Notes under the pieces: model-generated
The model's database searches: none
What the model was told of the DNA's origin: nothing
Seen by the model: only the letters and a program-made list of their open reading frames with translations
Position numbers and translations under genes: made by a program
Shown here: positions 25,800 to 34,634 of the stretch, piece after piece
How the letters are laid out: the number at the start of each line of letters is the position of its first letter
Numbering within the stretch: position 1 is the first letter of the stretch
Origin: Enhygromyxa salina
GTDB taxonomy: Bacteria; Myxococcota_A; Polyangia; Nannocystales; Nannocystaceae
Assembly: GCF_000737335.2 (NCBI RefSeq)
Contig: NZ_JMCC02000016.1
Span: forward strand, 37,585 to 101,584
DNA: 64,000 bases
Direction of reading: 5' to 3'

Positions 25800-27035
25800 A
25801 TGTCCGAAGAACACGGCATCAACCCCATCGCCTTCGCGGTCCCGCTGTTCCTCGCTTCGATCTTGATCGAGGCCGCGATCGCCAGGCGTCAGGGGCGACA
25901 GGGCTACTACTACTTCGGGACCGCGCTGGCCGACGTCACCAGCGGCACCGTGTTTCAGGTCCTCGAGGTGTTCTTCAAGTTCGTGCCGCTGCTCGTGTAC
26001 GCCTGGGCGGTGGAGCGCTTCGCCCTGGTCGACTGGGGCGAGAGCACCTGGGGGCTGTTCTTGACCACGCTGCTGCTGGTCGACTTTCTGTACTACTGGT
26101 GGCACCGCGAGAGCCACGTGATCAACGTGCTGTGGGCGGTCCACGGCGTCCACCACCAGAGCGAGGACTTCAACCTGGCCGTCGCCCTGCGCCAGCCCAT
26201 CTTCGAGCCGATCACCTGGTTTTTCTTCTACATCCCGCTGGCGCTGCTGGGGATCCCCGTTGAAGTGTTCCTGGGCGCGTACGCGCTGGATCTACTCTAC
26301 CAATTTTTCATCCACACCGAGCTGGTCCGCAAGCTGCCCGCGCCCATCGAGTGGCTGTTCAATACACCCTCTCACCACCGGGTTCACCACGGCGTTCAGG
26401 ACCAATACCTGGACAAGAACTATGGGGGGATCCTGGTGATCTGGGATCGCATGTTTGGGACCTTCGCCGCCGAGGACGAGCGCGTCGTCTATGGCACGAC
26501 CGTGCCAGTGCACAGCTACAATCCGCTGTGGACCAACTTCAACTATTTCCAGCACATGGCCTCGCTCGCGCGCCAGGCCACGCGGCTGCGCGACAAGCTG
26601 TGGGTATGGTTCGCGCACCCGGCTTGGCTGCCGCAGGGGGTGGAGCGAGACCCCAACGAGATCAAGCGGATGAAGTCCGAGAAGTACCGGCCCGAGGTCT
26701 CGCCCGAGCTGGTCTGGTATCTGAGCGGGCACTACCTGCTGCTTGGGGCCCTGCTCCTGGTGTTCTTGATGTTCGAGGCCAGCTACGGTTGGGGCCAGCG
26801 AGCGGCGGGGTGCTTGGCGATCGTGATGAGCACCGTCGTGTTCTTGGGACTGGTCGAGGGTAAGCGGTGGGCCCAGTGGATGGAGCTGGTGCGGGGGCCG
26901 GTTGTTGCTGGTGGGGTGGTTTGTCTGGCGGCGTTGTGGGTGGAGGGGTGGGCGTTGGTTGGGATTGGGGTTGGGGTATTGGTGATCATGTGGGGCAGCT
27001 GGAACGTTTGGCGGGCTCGGGCTCGGGCTGCGTAG
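25800..27035 (+). CDS. Sterol desaturase/fatty acid hydroxylase superfamily protein, alkylglycerol monooxygenase-like
   Basis: The 411-aa integral membrane protein carries the three diiron His clusters HRESH (102-106), HGVHH (115-119) and HHRVHH (192-197). TMs surround them (about 9-28, 56-78, 82-99, 139-165) and there is an extra helical C-terminus (about 305-405). The length, the VLWAVHGVHHQSEDFN element and NTPSHHRVHHG followed by DKNYGGILVIWDRMFGTF are typical of the alkylglycerol monooxygenase (AGMO/TMEM195) branch. AGMO cleaves the O-alkyl bond of ether lipids; myxobacteria are known to make ether lipids, so an ether-lipid role is plausible. Start: ATG 25800 with the coding periodicity; no strong ribosome site. 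Confidence 0.85.
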   Translation: MSEEHGINPIAFAVPLFLASILIEAAIARRQGRQGYYYFGTALADVTSGTVFQVLEVFFKFVPLLVYAWAVERFALVDWGESTWGLFLTTLLLVDFLYYWWHRESHVINVLWAVHGVHHQSEDFNLAVALRQPIFEPITWFFFYIPLALLGIPVEVFLGAYALDLLYQFFIHTELVRKLPAPIEWLFNTPSHHRVHHGVQDQYLDKNYGGILVIWDRMFGTFAAEDERVVYGTTVPVHSYNPLWTNFNYFQHMASLARQATRLRDKLWVWFAHPAWLPQGVERDPNEIKRMKSEKYRPEVSPELVWYLSGHYLLLGALLLVFLMFEASYGWGQRAAGCLAIVMSTVVFLGLVEGKRWAQWMELVRGPVVAGGVVCLAALWVEGWALVGIGVGVLVIMWGSWNVWRARARAA

Positions 27036-27058
27036 GTCTGAAGTTCGAGGTTGGATTG

Positions 27059-27135
27059 GGGGGTGCTTGGTTGTTCGCGGGGGTCGGTGGGTCCGGCGGG
27101 GCAGCGCGCACGGGCTGCCGACGACCCGAACCCGG
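27059..27135 (+). repeat. 77-bp direct repeat, copy 1
   Basis: Bases 27059-27135 and 27353-27429 appear identical over 77 bp, starting GGGGGTGCTTGGTTGTTCGC and ending ACGACCCGAACCCGG. Spacing between starts is 294 bp. Neither copy seems to encode anything. Confidence 0.85.
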
Positions 27136-27232
27136 CTACGGTCTACTCCAGTCTCGTGACCCCGCTTCCTTTCGTTGCTCGAGCTTGGCCCGACCGTTCT
27201 TCTCTTCGCTAATCTCCACGTGCGTAGATACG

Positions 27233-27264
27233 CCGGGTTCGGGCCGTCGGCGGCCTTTGTGCGC
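27233..27264 (-). repeat. Imperfect inverted copy of the repeat's right end
   Basis: CCGGGTTCGGGCCGTCGGC and the bases after it match, in reverse complement and with few mismatches, the last 30 bases of both direct repeats. This allows alternative hairpins with copy 1 or copy 2. Confidence 0.6.
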
Positions 27265-27352
27265 TCCTCGTTGTTCGGGCCTCGTGCTCCGATCCGCGCA
27301 TGCGGGCGCTGGGTTGGTGAGCGTGGGACCGGCCCCTGTTGGGGACGACTCT

Positions 27353-27429
27353 GGGGGTGCTTGGTTGTTCGCGGGGGTCGGTGGGTCCGGCGGGGCAGCG
27401 CGCACGGGCTGCCGACGACCCGAACCCGG
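27353..27429 (+). repeat. 77-bp direct repeat, copy 2
   Basis: Second copy of the 77-bp unit; it ends 37 bases before the stop codon of the TlpA-like gene on the other strand. Confidence 0.85.
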
Positions 27430-27465
27430 GATCGGGCGGCCTAGCATGGTCACCGACCGACAGCG

Positions 27466-29184
27466 CTACGGCTTGGTGACGTACGCCTGCAGGGTTTCGA
27501 GCAGCGCTTCGCCACGCAGCTTCTCCTCGGTCGCTGCGATCCGGCCCTCGGCGTCAACGAGCACGACCAGCGGGACGCCGCTGAACTCCCACGCTTTTTG
27601 GAGCGCGCTCTCGTCCGGCTCGTGGAGGTTGATCCACGGCATCGGCCACTTGTCGCGGCGAAACGCTTCGACCGTGTCGACCTGGGCGTCGACGCTCACG
27701 GACACGAACGCGATCGGCCCGTCTGCGCCGCCGAGGGTCTCCCAAGCGGTATGCAGGTGCTGCATCTCGCTCACGCAGGGCCCGCACCACGTCGCCCATA
27801 CATCGATCAGGTACGGGCGGCCGCGCAGGTCTTCCGCGCGGACGGCTTGGCCGGCGAAATCCTCGAAGCTCCAGTCGGGCATGGTGCGACCGAGCTGTAG
27901 GGGGCGATTGGGGTCGTAGTCCGAGCGCGCCCAGAGGGCCGAGTACGAGTCGCCATAGTCGCGCACGAGCTCGGCGTAGAGGGGCCCGGTTACGGCTTCG
28001 TCGTCGCCGGCTTGGCGGAGATCGAGGTAGAGCAGGTGGGCGCGCAGGCCTGGATCGGTCTGCACGGTCTGAAGCTGCCGACGATATTCACCGGACTTCG
28101 GATCGTCGAGCATGGCACCGAACACGCTGTCGATCTGCAGACCGAGGAAGCTCCACGCGATGTGATCGGCGGGCACGAGATCGAGCAGCCAGTACAGGTC
28201 CGCGGGAGTCAGGCACGCTGACTCGAGTCCCGCGACCTGGCCGAACAAGGTGCCCCAGGCCAGCGCCGCGTGGGCGCGCAGCTGGGCGTCGTCGAGCGCT
28301 TCGACCTGCTCGCGTGCACTGGCCGCGAGCGGGCGGACCGTGGCGCAGACGGCATCGGCGTCCTTGGCGGCGGCGAGAGCCTGGCGAAGCTGCGCGAGCG
28401 TCTCGTCGAGCACGGCGCGCCCTTCATCCGCGAGCGAGCCCACAACCTGCTCGCCGTGAAGCTCGAGCTGCGACGACTGCCCGGCCGGAGCGAGCTCGTC
28501 GAGGGCGATCTCGAAGCTGGTGTCGCCGGTCAGGTCGCGCTCGGACCAGAAGTCGCCGCCACCGTCGTAGACCCACCGCTGCGCCGCAGGCCCGTTGAAG
28601 CTGCGCCCGCTGGTCGTGACGAGTTGGTACTGCACGGCGGTTGCTCCCGGCGGAGGCGCGAGCGGGACCGCGTAGACCCGCGCGCCAGCTTGGACGGGCT
28701 CGACCACGCCATCGTGCGCCTCGCCGGCCTTGCCGTCGGCGTCGAGGTAGCGCACGCGAACCGTGACGCCCTCGTCGCCCAGCGAGTGCGCGTAGGTACC
28801 GAGCCGGGCGTCGAGCTCGACGGTGCCGCCGGCGACGGCGAAGCTGACCCGCCGCTCGGCATGATCGACCCCCGCCAAGCGCATCGAGTACACCCCCGGT
28901 CCGGGCAGCTCCACACGTAAGCGGCCATCCGCAGGCAGCTCGAGATCGGCGACTCCCGTGCGGAAGCCGCTGCGCGTCATGGTCAGGTGCGCGGCCTTCA
29001 GCGGGCTGCCATCGTGGGCGCTCAGCTGACCTACGAGCACCGGCGCGGCATCGTTCTCGGTCTCGGTCTCGGTGTCGGTGTCGATCGACGGTGCGACCGG
29101 ATCGCTGGGTTCGGATGGCGTACAGGCAGCGAGCACTGCGATGCCGAACAGGATTCGGGTGAGCGCGTCCGAGATGTGCGGCAT
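27466..29184 (-). CDS. Lipoprotein with C-terminal TlpA/thioredoxin-like domain
   Basis: The 572-aa protein starts with a lipoprotein signal (ILFGIAVLAAC, about Cys21) and an acidic/Thr linker (SIDTDTETETEND). Residues about 45-160 look like a carboxypeptidase-regulatory or Ig-like beta domain (LVGQLSAHDGSPLKAAHLTM; GPGVYSMRLAG). A helical middle part follows (about 240-420). The C-terminal 150 residues are a TlpA/ResA-like thiol-disulfide domain: GRTMPDWSFEDFAGQAV, LRGRPYLIDVWATWCGPC with redox Cys467 and Cys470, and FSGVPLVVLVDAEGRI with the cis-Pro. It should work outside the cytosol in thiol redox. The start 17 codons downstream of the longest frame was chosen because it opens the signal peptide. 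Confidence 0.9.
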   Translation of the reverse strand: MPHISDALTRILFGIAVLAACTPSEPSDPVAPSIDTDTETETENDAAPVLVGQLSAHDGSPLKAAHLTMTRSGFRTGVADLELPADGRLRVELPGPGVYSMRLAGVDHAERRVSFAVAGGTVELDARLGTYAHSLGDEGVTVRVRYLDADGKAGEAHDGVVEPVQAGARVYAVPLAPPPGATAVQYQLVTTSGRSFNGPAAQRWVYDGGGDFWSERDLTGDTSFEIALDELAPAGQSSQLELHGEQVVGSLADEGRAVLDETLAQLRQALAAAKDADAVCATVRPLAASAREQVEALDDAQLRAHAALAWGTLFGQVAGLESACLTPADLYWLLDLVPADHIAWSFLGLQIDSVFGAMLDDPKSGEYRRQLQTVQTDPGLRAHLLYLDLRQAGDDEAVTGPLYAELVRDYGDSYSALWARSDYDPNRPLQLGRTMPDWSFEDFAGQAVRAEDLRGRPYLIDVWATWCGPCVSEMQHLHTAWETLGGADGPIAFVSVSVDAQVDTVEAFRRDKWPMPWINLHEPDESALQKAWEFSGVPLVVLVDAEGRIAATEEKLRGEALLETLQAYVTKP

Positions 29185-29255
29185 ATCGACGCAGAGTACC
29201 CCACTGGGCTGCGCGTCGGTTGACAACGCAGCCAAGGGTCCGGTACGGCCGATCC

Positions 29256-29879
29256 ATGGCGATCACGCGTTTGTATCGACTGCTCCCCCTGCTCGCAGTT
29301 CTGGCCCTCGCCGGGGGCTGTGACAAGAGCGACAAGAGCGACAAGAGCGACAAGAGCGACAAAGACGAGGCCAAGGCCGATAGCGTCGACGCGCCCCAAA
29401 AAGCGTCCAAGCAGGACGAGGACAAGGGCCACGCCAAGCTGAAGCTCGGCGAGCGCGACTGGAGCACGGAGCGGGCCAGCGCCAAGCTCAACGACAAAGG
29501 TCATCTGCGCGTTCTCTCCAGTCGAAGCCAGAAGATCGACGGAAAGTCCCAGCGCGAGGCCCTGACCCTGCTGATCCGCGACTACAAGGGCCCCGGGAGC
29601 TACATGACCGACAAGGTCAACTCGAACTTCACCGGCGTTGGCATCGACGTCGCGGCGGTCGAGAAGGCCGAGAAGGAACAAGACGACGACAAGACCACGG
29701 AGCTGGCCAAGGACTTGCTTGGCGAATCCACGGTGGTTCTGCTGCAGGACGCGAAGATCGAGATCACCAAGGACGATGGGGACTTCATCGACGGCACTAT
29801 CGAGTGGTCTGGGATCGGCGGCGTGAAAGGGCCCCGGTCGATCTCGGGCAGCTTCCACGCCCGGGTCGACAAAGATTAG
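29256..29879 (+). CDS. Lipoprotein with Lys-Ser-Asp repeat linker
   Basis: The 207-aa protein has a signal with lipobox (LAVLALAGGC) followed directly by four K-S-D units coded by a 9-base tandem repeat (GACAAGAGC). A charged linker and a 130-residue domain follow (LRVLSSRSQ..., ALTLLIRDYKGPGSY, then VVLLQDAKIEITKDD, ending GSFHARVDKD). The domain looks like a beta-sandwich seen in several exported proteins of unknown function. The gene is divergent from the TlpA-like gene, 71 bases away, and overlaps the 3' end of the next gene by 4 bases on the opposite strand. Confidence 0.8.
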   Translation: MAITRLYRLLPLLAVLALAGGCDKSDKSDKSDKSDKDEAKADSVDAPQKASKQDEDKGHAKLKLGERDWSTERASAKLNDKGHLRVLSSRSQKIDGKSQREALTLLIRDYKGPGSYMTDKVNSNFTGVGIDVAAVEKAEKEQDDDKTTELAKDLLGESTVVLLQDAKIEITKDDGDFIDGTIEWSGIGGVKGPRSISGSFHARVDKD

Positions 29880-31225
29880 CGACTGTCCTTCTTCGCGATC
29901 GGCAGCGGCCCCGCGTTCACGTTGATCGTGGGATGGCTGCCCGTCTTGGGCCGGTCCGACCCCGAGTCCTCCGCGTCGAAGGCGACCCCGGACATGCTGA
30001 TATCCACCATCTCGTGATCGGCGTCATCGCTGGACTCCTCCAACCGCCGCCCAACCGGCCGCGTGGATCCAGTCCCCCGCCGCGCGCCGCCACGCCCAGC
30101 TTGCTCGCCGCGCCCCGTCCGAGACAGCGCCTCGTCCGACTGATCCCGCGGCCGCGCCTTGGCCAGATCTGAAGGCAGCTCCCGCGCCCGTCCAGCCGGC
30201 TCGCGCTCGCGGCCCTCGGGCAGCTCCCGGGCCATATCGCGCGCCAGCGTGCGCGGCAGCTCGCCAAAGTGATCCCGAAACCGAACCGAGTCCCACAGCG
30301 AGTGGACCGCAAACCCAAGCGCGAACACCTTGTCCTCTTCGCTGGACTCGCGGCCCAGGATCTCGGCGATCTGCCCACGCAAGAAGGTGCGCTCATCCTC
30401 GTTGGTGCCCAGCTGCCCGCTGTCGAGCAGCTCCACGGTCCGCTTGCGCACGGCCTCCAGCGCGACGCCGGTCAGCAGCTCGCGCACGACCTTGGCGCGC
30501 TGGACTGGCATTGAGGCGCCCCAGGTCCGCTTGGAGACCATGCCCGAGCCGGTCTCGGTGATGCCGCCGCTGACGAAGTGCGGCGTGGCCTGGGGCGGCT
30601 CTTCCACGCGCGGCAGCTTCTCGGCGACGGCCTTCAAGAAGCTCTCGCCCATGAAGTCGAGCAGGATGAAGCCGAGCGCGTAGGCCTTTTCTTGGTCGGA
30701 GATCTTGCGGACCTCGACCTCGCGGATCTGGTTGGCGAGGTCCTTTTGTTCCTGCAGCGAGAGGTTCTGGCGACTACCCAGGATCATCGTGCTGGCGTGA
30801 ATCCGGGAGCCATCGAACTCCTTGCCGTCCATCAGCCCAACGACGATCGAGACCCGCTGCAGCGCGCGCCGACGATCGATCTGCGCGTCGATGATCCCCA
30901 GCAGCTGATCGACGATGTACCCTGGACCGATCGAGACCTGCTCGTCACCGAGCCGCGCCGTGAACACGCGCGCCCGCAGAACCAGCGCGGCAGACAGGCC
31001 CGAGCCCATCGCCAAGGTTGCGCGGCCGACGTTGGTGTCGACCGTGGTGACCTCGGTGTCGAGCAAGATCGCGTGGGCGCCAAGAGCCATGCCGCCGTTG
31101 AGCAACAGGTAGAGCCACGCGAACTCGCTGGTTGCGATGACCTTGATCGGCTCGTCGCGGTAGCGCGAGAGCAACTCGACCAGGGCGGTGCCCATGCCAA
31201 TGAAAAACGCGAGGACCCAGTCCAT
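29876..31225 (-). CDS. Membrane protein with a disordered C-terminus (449 aa)
   Basis: Membrane segments are visible at about residues 3-20, 36-56 and 67-85, followed by a long soluble part with a mixed charged helical region (residues 90-330). The last 120 residues are Arg/Glu/Gly/Ser-rich and probably unfolded, closing with a short conserved-looking tail. No family is recognised. The protein has the look of a cytoplasmic-side membrane scaffold. The open frame and coding bias on this strand support it over the antisense frames. Confidence 0.7.
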   Translation of the reverse strand: MDWVLAFFIGMGTALVELLSRYRDEPIKVIATSEFAWLYLLLNGGMALGAHAILLDTEVTTVDTNVGRATLAMGSGLSAALVLRARVFTARLGDEQVSIGPGYIVDQLLGIIDAQIDRRRALQRVSIVVGLMDGKEFDGSRIHASTMILGSRQNLSLQEQKDLANQIREVEVRKISDQEKAYALGFILLDFMGESFLKAVAEKLPRVEEPPQATPHFVSGGITETGSGMVSKRTWGASMPVQRAKVVRELLTGVALEAVRKRTVELLDSGQLGTNEDERTFLRGQIAEILGRESSEEDKVFALGFAVHSLWDSVRFRDHFGELPRTLARDMARELPEGREREPAGRARELPSDLAKARPRDQSDEALSRTGRGEQAGRGGARRGTGSTRPVGRRLEESSDDADHEMVDISMSGVAFDAEDSGSDRPKTGSHPTINVNAGPLPIAKKDSR

Positions 31226-31309
31226 GTGCTCATGGGCCTGTAGGACCCACCCCCCTTAAATGTATCAGCCCAGCGCAGCGTGCGGACTGGAGGTCCGACG
31301 GCCCTGGGC

Positions 31310-31381
31310 CAGAACGAAAAACAGAACGAAAGCCAGAACGAAAAATAGAACGAGAAGCAGAACGGCAGACAGAACGAAAAA
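31310..31381 (+). repeat. 12-bp tandem repeat, six units
   Basis: Six consecutive 12-base units with consensus CAGAACGAAAAA; units 1, 3 and 6 are identical, the others differ by 2-4 bases. It lies in the 168-base gap between two minus-strand genes, just after (in transcription) the stop of the 93-aa gene. The A-rich unit contrasts with the GC-rich surroundings. Confidence 0.9.
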
Positions 31382-31393
31382 CGCGGCGAATGC

Positions 31394-31675
31394 TCAAGCC
31401 ACGCGTTGGCCGACTCGGGTGAGGCTGGCGACCTCGTAGCCCTCTGAGGAGCTCAGCTCGAGCAGGTTCTCGAGCACCAGGCCTTCGAGGGCTTGGTGGA
31501 TGCGCGAAGGGGGGTGGTTGACACGCATCCTCAGCTCGAAGTCGGTGGCAGCACCACCGACGTCAGCGAGGTAGCGCAGAACTGCGCGTTGAACATGATC
31601 GAGCCTCACGTCGCGGTCCTCCACAATTTGCCAGAACAAACTCTTGTCTGTTGGCCGGTCTCCACCCTTTGTCAC
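31394..31675 (-). CDS. Small winged-helix-like protein (93 aa)
   Basis: Residues about 26-85 read LDHVQRAVLRYLADVGG, then FELRMRVNHPPSRIHQALEG and LVLENLLELSSSEGYEVASL, which fits a helix-turn-helix followed by a beta wing. It could be a small DNA-binding regulator. The N-terminus (MTKGGDRPTDKS) is polar. No cognate operon is next to it; a 12-bp tandem array lies directly beyond its stop. Confidence 0.6.
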   Translation of the reverse strand: MTKGGDRPTDKSLFWQIVEDRDVRLDHVQRAVLRYLADVGGAATDFELRMRVNHPPSRIHQALEGLVLENLLELSSSEGYEVASLTRVGQRVA

Positions 31676-32018
31676 CCGGCCACTTTAGCGAGGTCATGAC
31701 GAGCGTCAAGCGCGAAGTTGGGATCCATCGCCCAACCCCCGCCCGGGCTCCAAAATCGATGGAGTAGCAGACCCGGAGAGGGACCAGGCACGAGCATCAT
31801 CGCGGCGCCGGCGAGAGTGCGCGAGATCGCGAACACGAGCGCGAACGTCTAGATCGCCGCGAAGTCGCCCGCGGCACAACTTGCGAGCTGGCAGGGATGT
31901 GGCTTTGTGCCTCGTGGGTCGTCGGCGCCGTGTACGGGCTCGCGGATCGCCCGCGGACCGATTGGTACGGCACGATGGCTCGCCCGGCCCTGGAGATCCC
32001 CGAGACCCAGCCACGATC
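31676..32018. other. Intergenic stretch with decayed fragments
   Basis: No intact gene is seen. The plus strand carries a short TspO-like frame (31897-32046). The minus strand near 31745-31850 shows a hydrophobic stretch without a start. Both look like scars. Confidence 0.4.
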
Positions 32019-32046
32019 TCAGCCCGGTCCAATCAGGTCTGGGTAG
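31897..32046 (+). pseudogene. Possible TspO/MBR N-terminal fragment (49 codons)
   Basis: The frame reads MWLCASWVVGAVYGLA, then D-W-Y-G-T-M-A-R-P-A-L-E-I-P and a stop after 49 codons. TspO/MBR proteins have a W-Y-x-x-L-x-R/K-P-x-x-x-P-P element after the first hydrophobic stretch. The four further membrane helices are absent. The match is short, and the fragment overlaps the 3' end of the opposite gene, so this is tentative. Confidence 0.25.
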
Positions 32047-33896
32047 CGAACGTCGACGTACATGTCCTCGCCGAACTCGCTGCGGTCGAACACGACCTCG
32101 GTGCCGTCGGTCCACTGTACGACCAGCTCGAGCGCCTCGCAGGGCAGATCCCCCAGTCCAAAGTGCTGCACCCGGGAGTCCTCGGAGTTGTACATGCCGC
32201 GGCTGGACTTCTTCTCGCGCACGCGCAGCTGGGTGCCGCTGCGAACGATCACGCGGGTGCCGATCGCGTCGCGGTCGATCGTTGACCCGTCGCCTGTGAC
32301 CCGCACGGCCAGCCAGCGGTTGTCCTGCCCGGCGTCGTTGCGGAACAAGAAATTGGGTCGGCCACCGCCCTGGTCGCGGCCGCCAACGAGAAGATCGAGA
32401 TCGCCGTCATGGTCAATGTCGGACCACGCGTGGTTTTGGGCCCCCTTCATGCGCAGCAGGGCCTCGTTGGGATCGTTGATGCCACTTTGGACGCCGAGGC
32501 TCTCGAAGGATCCGTCCGCGCGCTGACGCATCAGCCCGAACCACGCTTTTTGCTCCGGGTCGGCGTAGCTACCTTCGTACTTGCGCTCGCGCGAGATCGA
32601 GATGTCGAGGCGGCCATCGTTGTCAAAGTCGATCAGCGCCCCGTCGACGTCCCCTTCATTGTAAGGTAGCCCGCGCGCCAGCCACTGGTTGCTCAGCGCG
32701 TAGCCCTGCGCCTCGCCGCCGTTGATCAACAGCTGGCTTGGGTCCGACCACTTGCGGTTGTAGTCGCTGTCGACCGGGTGCGAGATCGTGGTGAGCAGGA
32801 CGTCGAGATCGCCGTCGTTGTCGACGTCGCCGCAGTCGATCCCAAACCCGTTGCTGCCCCGGTACACGCCGGTCGCGGGCCGTGGCTCGGGATCCTGCCC
32901 CTTGCCGGTCGAGCTGAGCCAGTAGTTGCCGGTGATCTGGTAGGCGAAGCCCAGCGCCTCTGCGCGGTCTTCGAACAAGCCGCCACCCTGGTTTTGCCAG
33001 AGCACGTTGTGGCCCCCAGCGGTGCTGACCGAGTAGGTCGAGACGAACACGTCGAGGTCGTTGTCGTCGTCGAAGTCACAGGTCACGCTGCCGTTGCTTG
33101 GCCGCTGTGGGTTGCCCGACAGCGCGGCGCTCTGATCGACGAAGGTCCCGTCGCCAACGCCCGCGTACAGCTTGTCGGTGGCAGCGTAGGTGGTCCCGCC
33201 CATGCCCACGTAGAGATCGAGCAGCGCGTCGCCGTTGAAGTCGGCGAACACCGCGTTGCCAGCGACGGTCGGCGTGGCCTCGACGCCCGAGCTGGGGACC
33301 TTGGTGAAGTGGCCCGCGCCGTCGTTGAGCCAGATCGAGCTGCGGTGGTCGGCGTAGGCGTCGAGATCGAGGCCCGCGAACACGTCTTGATCGCCGTCGT
33401 TGTCGACGTCGCCGAACGCAAAGAACCCCGCTTGCACGTCGCGCAGGCCCGAGACGTCGGACCAGTCGGCGAAGGTTCCGTCACCCTGGTTGCGAAACAC
33501 CAGGTGCTCGAAGGGCACGCCATTTTGCGGGTTGGGAAACAGGCTGTGCGCGACGATGTCGTCCCAGCCGTCGCCGTCGATGTCGGCGAAGGCCAGGCGG
33601 CTGTGGTCGTTGATCACGGTGCCGGCCGGCGGATCTTCGCTGAAGTTGCCAACCCGGACGCCGCTCTGATCCGAGATGTCGACGAAGAACCCGGCGGTCG
33701 GGACCGCTGGCTCGCGCGGCTCACAGGCCATCGGCTCGCTCGAGCTCCCGCTCTCGCTCTCGGCTTGCGTGTCGGCGGACTCGCCCGTGCCCGCGGTCTG
33801 TCCGTCATCGCCAGCTGGCGGCCTCGAATTGCACGCGGCGCAGCCAACCAAGCCCAGCAGGGCGAACGAGGCCGTGGTCGAGATGCACCGGTTCAT
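32019..33896 (-). CDS. FG-GAP/VCBS repeat lipoprotein with C-terminal ASPIC/UnbV-like domain
   Basis: The 625-aa protein has a lipoprotein signal (ASFALLGLVGCAAC) and a Ser/Glu/Gly linker. From about residue 95 it carries at least seven FG-GAP-type units, each with a calcium loop of the form D-x-D-x-D-G-x-x-D (DIDGDGWDD, DVDNDGDQD, DFNGDALLD, DFDDDNDLD, DVDNDGDLD, DFDNDGRLD, DIDHDGDLD), which should build a beta-propeller. The C-terminal 90 residues (NRWLAVRVTGDGSTIDRDAIG, VRSGTQLRVREKKSSRGMYN, VQHFGLGD) match the ASPIC/UnbV domain. Found in large exported adhesion-like proteins. The ATG 27 codons inside the longest frame starts the signal. Confidence 0.93.
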   Translation of the reverse strand: MNRCISTTASFALLGLVGCAACNSRPPAGDDGQTAGTGESADTQAESESGSSSEPMACEPREPAVPTAGFFVDISDQSGVRVGNFSEDPPAGTVINDHSRLAFADIDGDGWDDIVAHSLFPNPQNGVPFEHLVFRNQGDGTFADWSDVSGLRDVQAGFFAFGDVDNDGDQDVFAGLDLDAYADHRSSIWLNDGAGHFTKVPSSGVEATPTVAGNAVFADFNGDALLDLYVGMGGTTYAATDKLYAGVGDGTFVDQSAALSGNPQRPSNGSVTCDFDDDNDLDVFVSTYSVSTAGGHNVLWQNQGGGLFEDRAEALGFAYQITGNYWLSSTGKGQDPEPRPATGVYRGSNGFGIDCGDVDNDGDLDVLLTTISHPVDSDYNRKWSDPSQLLINGGEAQGYALSNQWLARGLPYNEGDVDGALIDFDNDGRLDISISRERKYEGSYADPEQKAWFGLMRQRADGSFESLGVQSGINDPNEALLRMKGAQNHAWSDIDHDGDLDLLVGGRDQGGGRPNFLFRNDAGQDNRWLAVRVTGDGSTIDRDAIGTRVIVRSGTQLRVREKKSSRGMYNSEDSRVQHFGLGDLPCEALELVVQWTDGTEVVFDRSEFGEDMYVDVRYPDLIGPG

Positions 33897-33966
33897 GGGC
33901 CTAGCGTCGGCTGCCCCGGCGCGGCGATCAACCCCAGGAGCCCGCGAGGCATTGAACCACGGGCTC

Positions 33967-34455
33967 CTATGAGTCATCCACTGCGGGAGAGGCCGCGCGG
34001 AGCTGCCAAGCGACGCGAACGATCAACGAGACCTGCTCCGGCCGCGCGGCGACGCTGCGAGCGGCTTGCTCGAGCGACGCCCAATTGAACATGGCGACCT
34101 GGACCCCCAGATAGGAAAATATCGTGACCAGGCCACGGTTGTGACTGTCGTCAGTGACCACGACCATGCGGATCCCTCGTGCGTCGAGCTCGCTGACGGT
34201 CCGCCTTCGCCGGGTGGGCAGGCTGACGACCGGCCCAACCGTGAGCACCAAGGTCTTGTGGATGCCGGGCTCGCGCATGGCCGCGTACCAGCGCTCGAGG
34301 CCTGGGCCAAGGTCGACGTTGGGCTCGATGAAGGCAAGCACCACGTCATCGATGGTGCGGAGCCGGATCGGATCGGCCACGGGGCAGTGTCGTGTGCGAA
34401 CAGCTCGCTCGTCAACCAGCGGGGTCCACAATCGCTCCACTGCTGAAATCACCAC
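33967..34455 (-). CDS. Hypothetical protein (up to 162 aa)
   Basis: The body reads IRLRTIDDVVLAFIEPNV, ERWYAAMREPGIHKTLVLT, LDARGIRMVVVTDDSHNRG and FSYLGVQVAMFNWASLEQA, an alternating beta-alpha pattern of about 130 residues. This could be a STAS-like or small Rossmann-like fold, but no family is recognised. The GTG at 34380 is an alternative start that drops a 25-residue N-terminal part of weak character. It is divergent from the ECF sigma gene, with about 180 bases between. Confidence 0.6.
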   Translation of the reverse strand: MVISAVERLWTPLVDERAVRTRHCPVADPIRLRTIDDVVLAFIEPNVDLGPGLERWYAAMREPGIHKTLVLTVGPVVSLPTRRRRTVSELDARGIRMVVVTDDSHNRGLVTIFSYLGVQVAMFNWASLEQAARSVAARPEQVSLIVRVAWQLRAASPAVDDS

Positions 34456-34634
34456 AGTCCGATTTCGCCTCGCCCGCGCTGAGAGAAACTTTTTTCATTT
34501 GCTGCGACACCTCGCCCCGTCGAGCTGACAGTAGTCACTGGGGCCACCTCAGCGTCACAGCACAGCGCAGCCCACCCGAGGATCCGCATGCCGCGAACTT
34601 TCAATCGAGCACCCGCCGCTACACTGGGGCCAGC

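Larger units (their letters stand above)
27036..27465. other. Intergenic stretch with 77-bp direct repeats
   Basis: No gene is supported in this 430-base stretch. It is filled mainly by two identical 77-bp copies with a partial inverted copy between them (listed separately). Confidence 0.6.
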
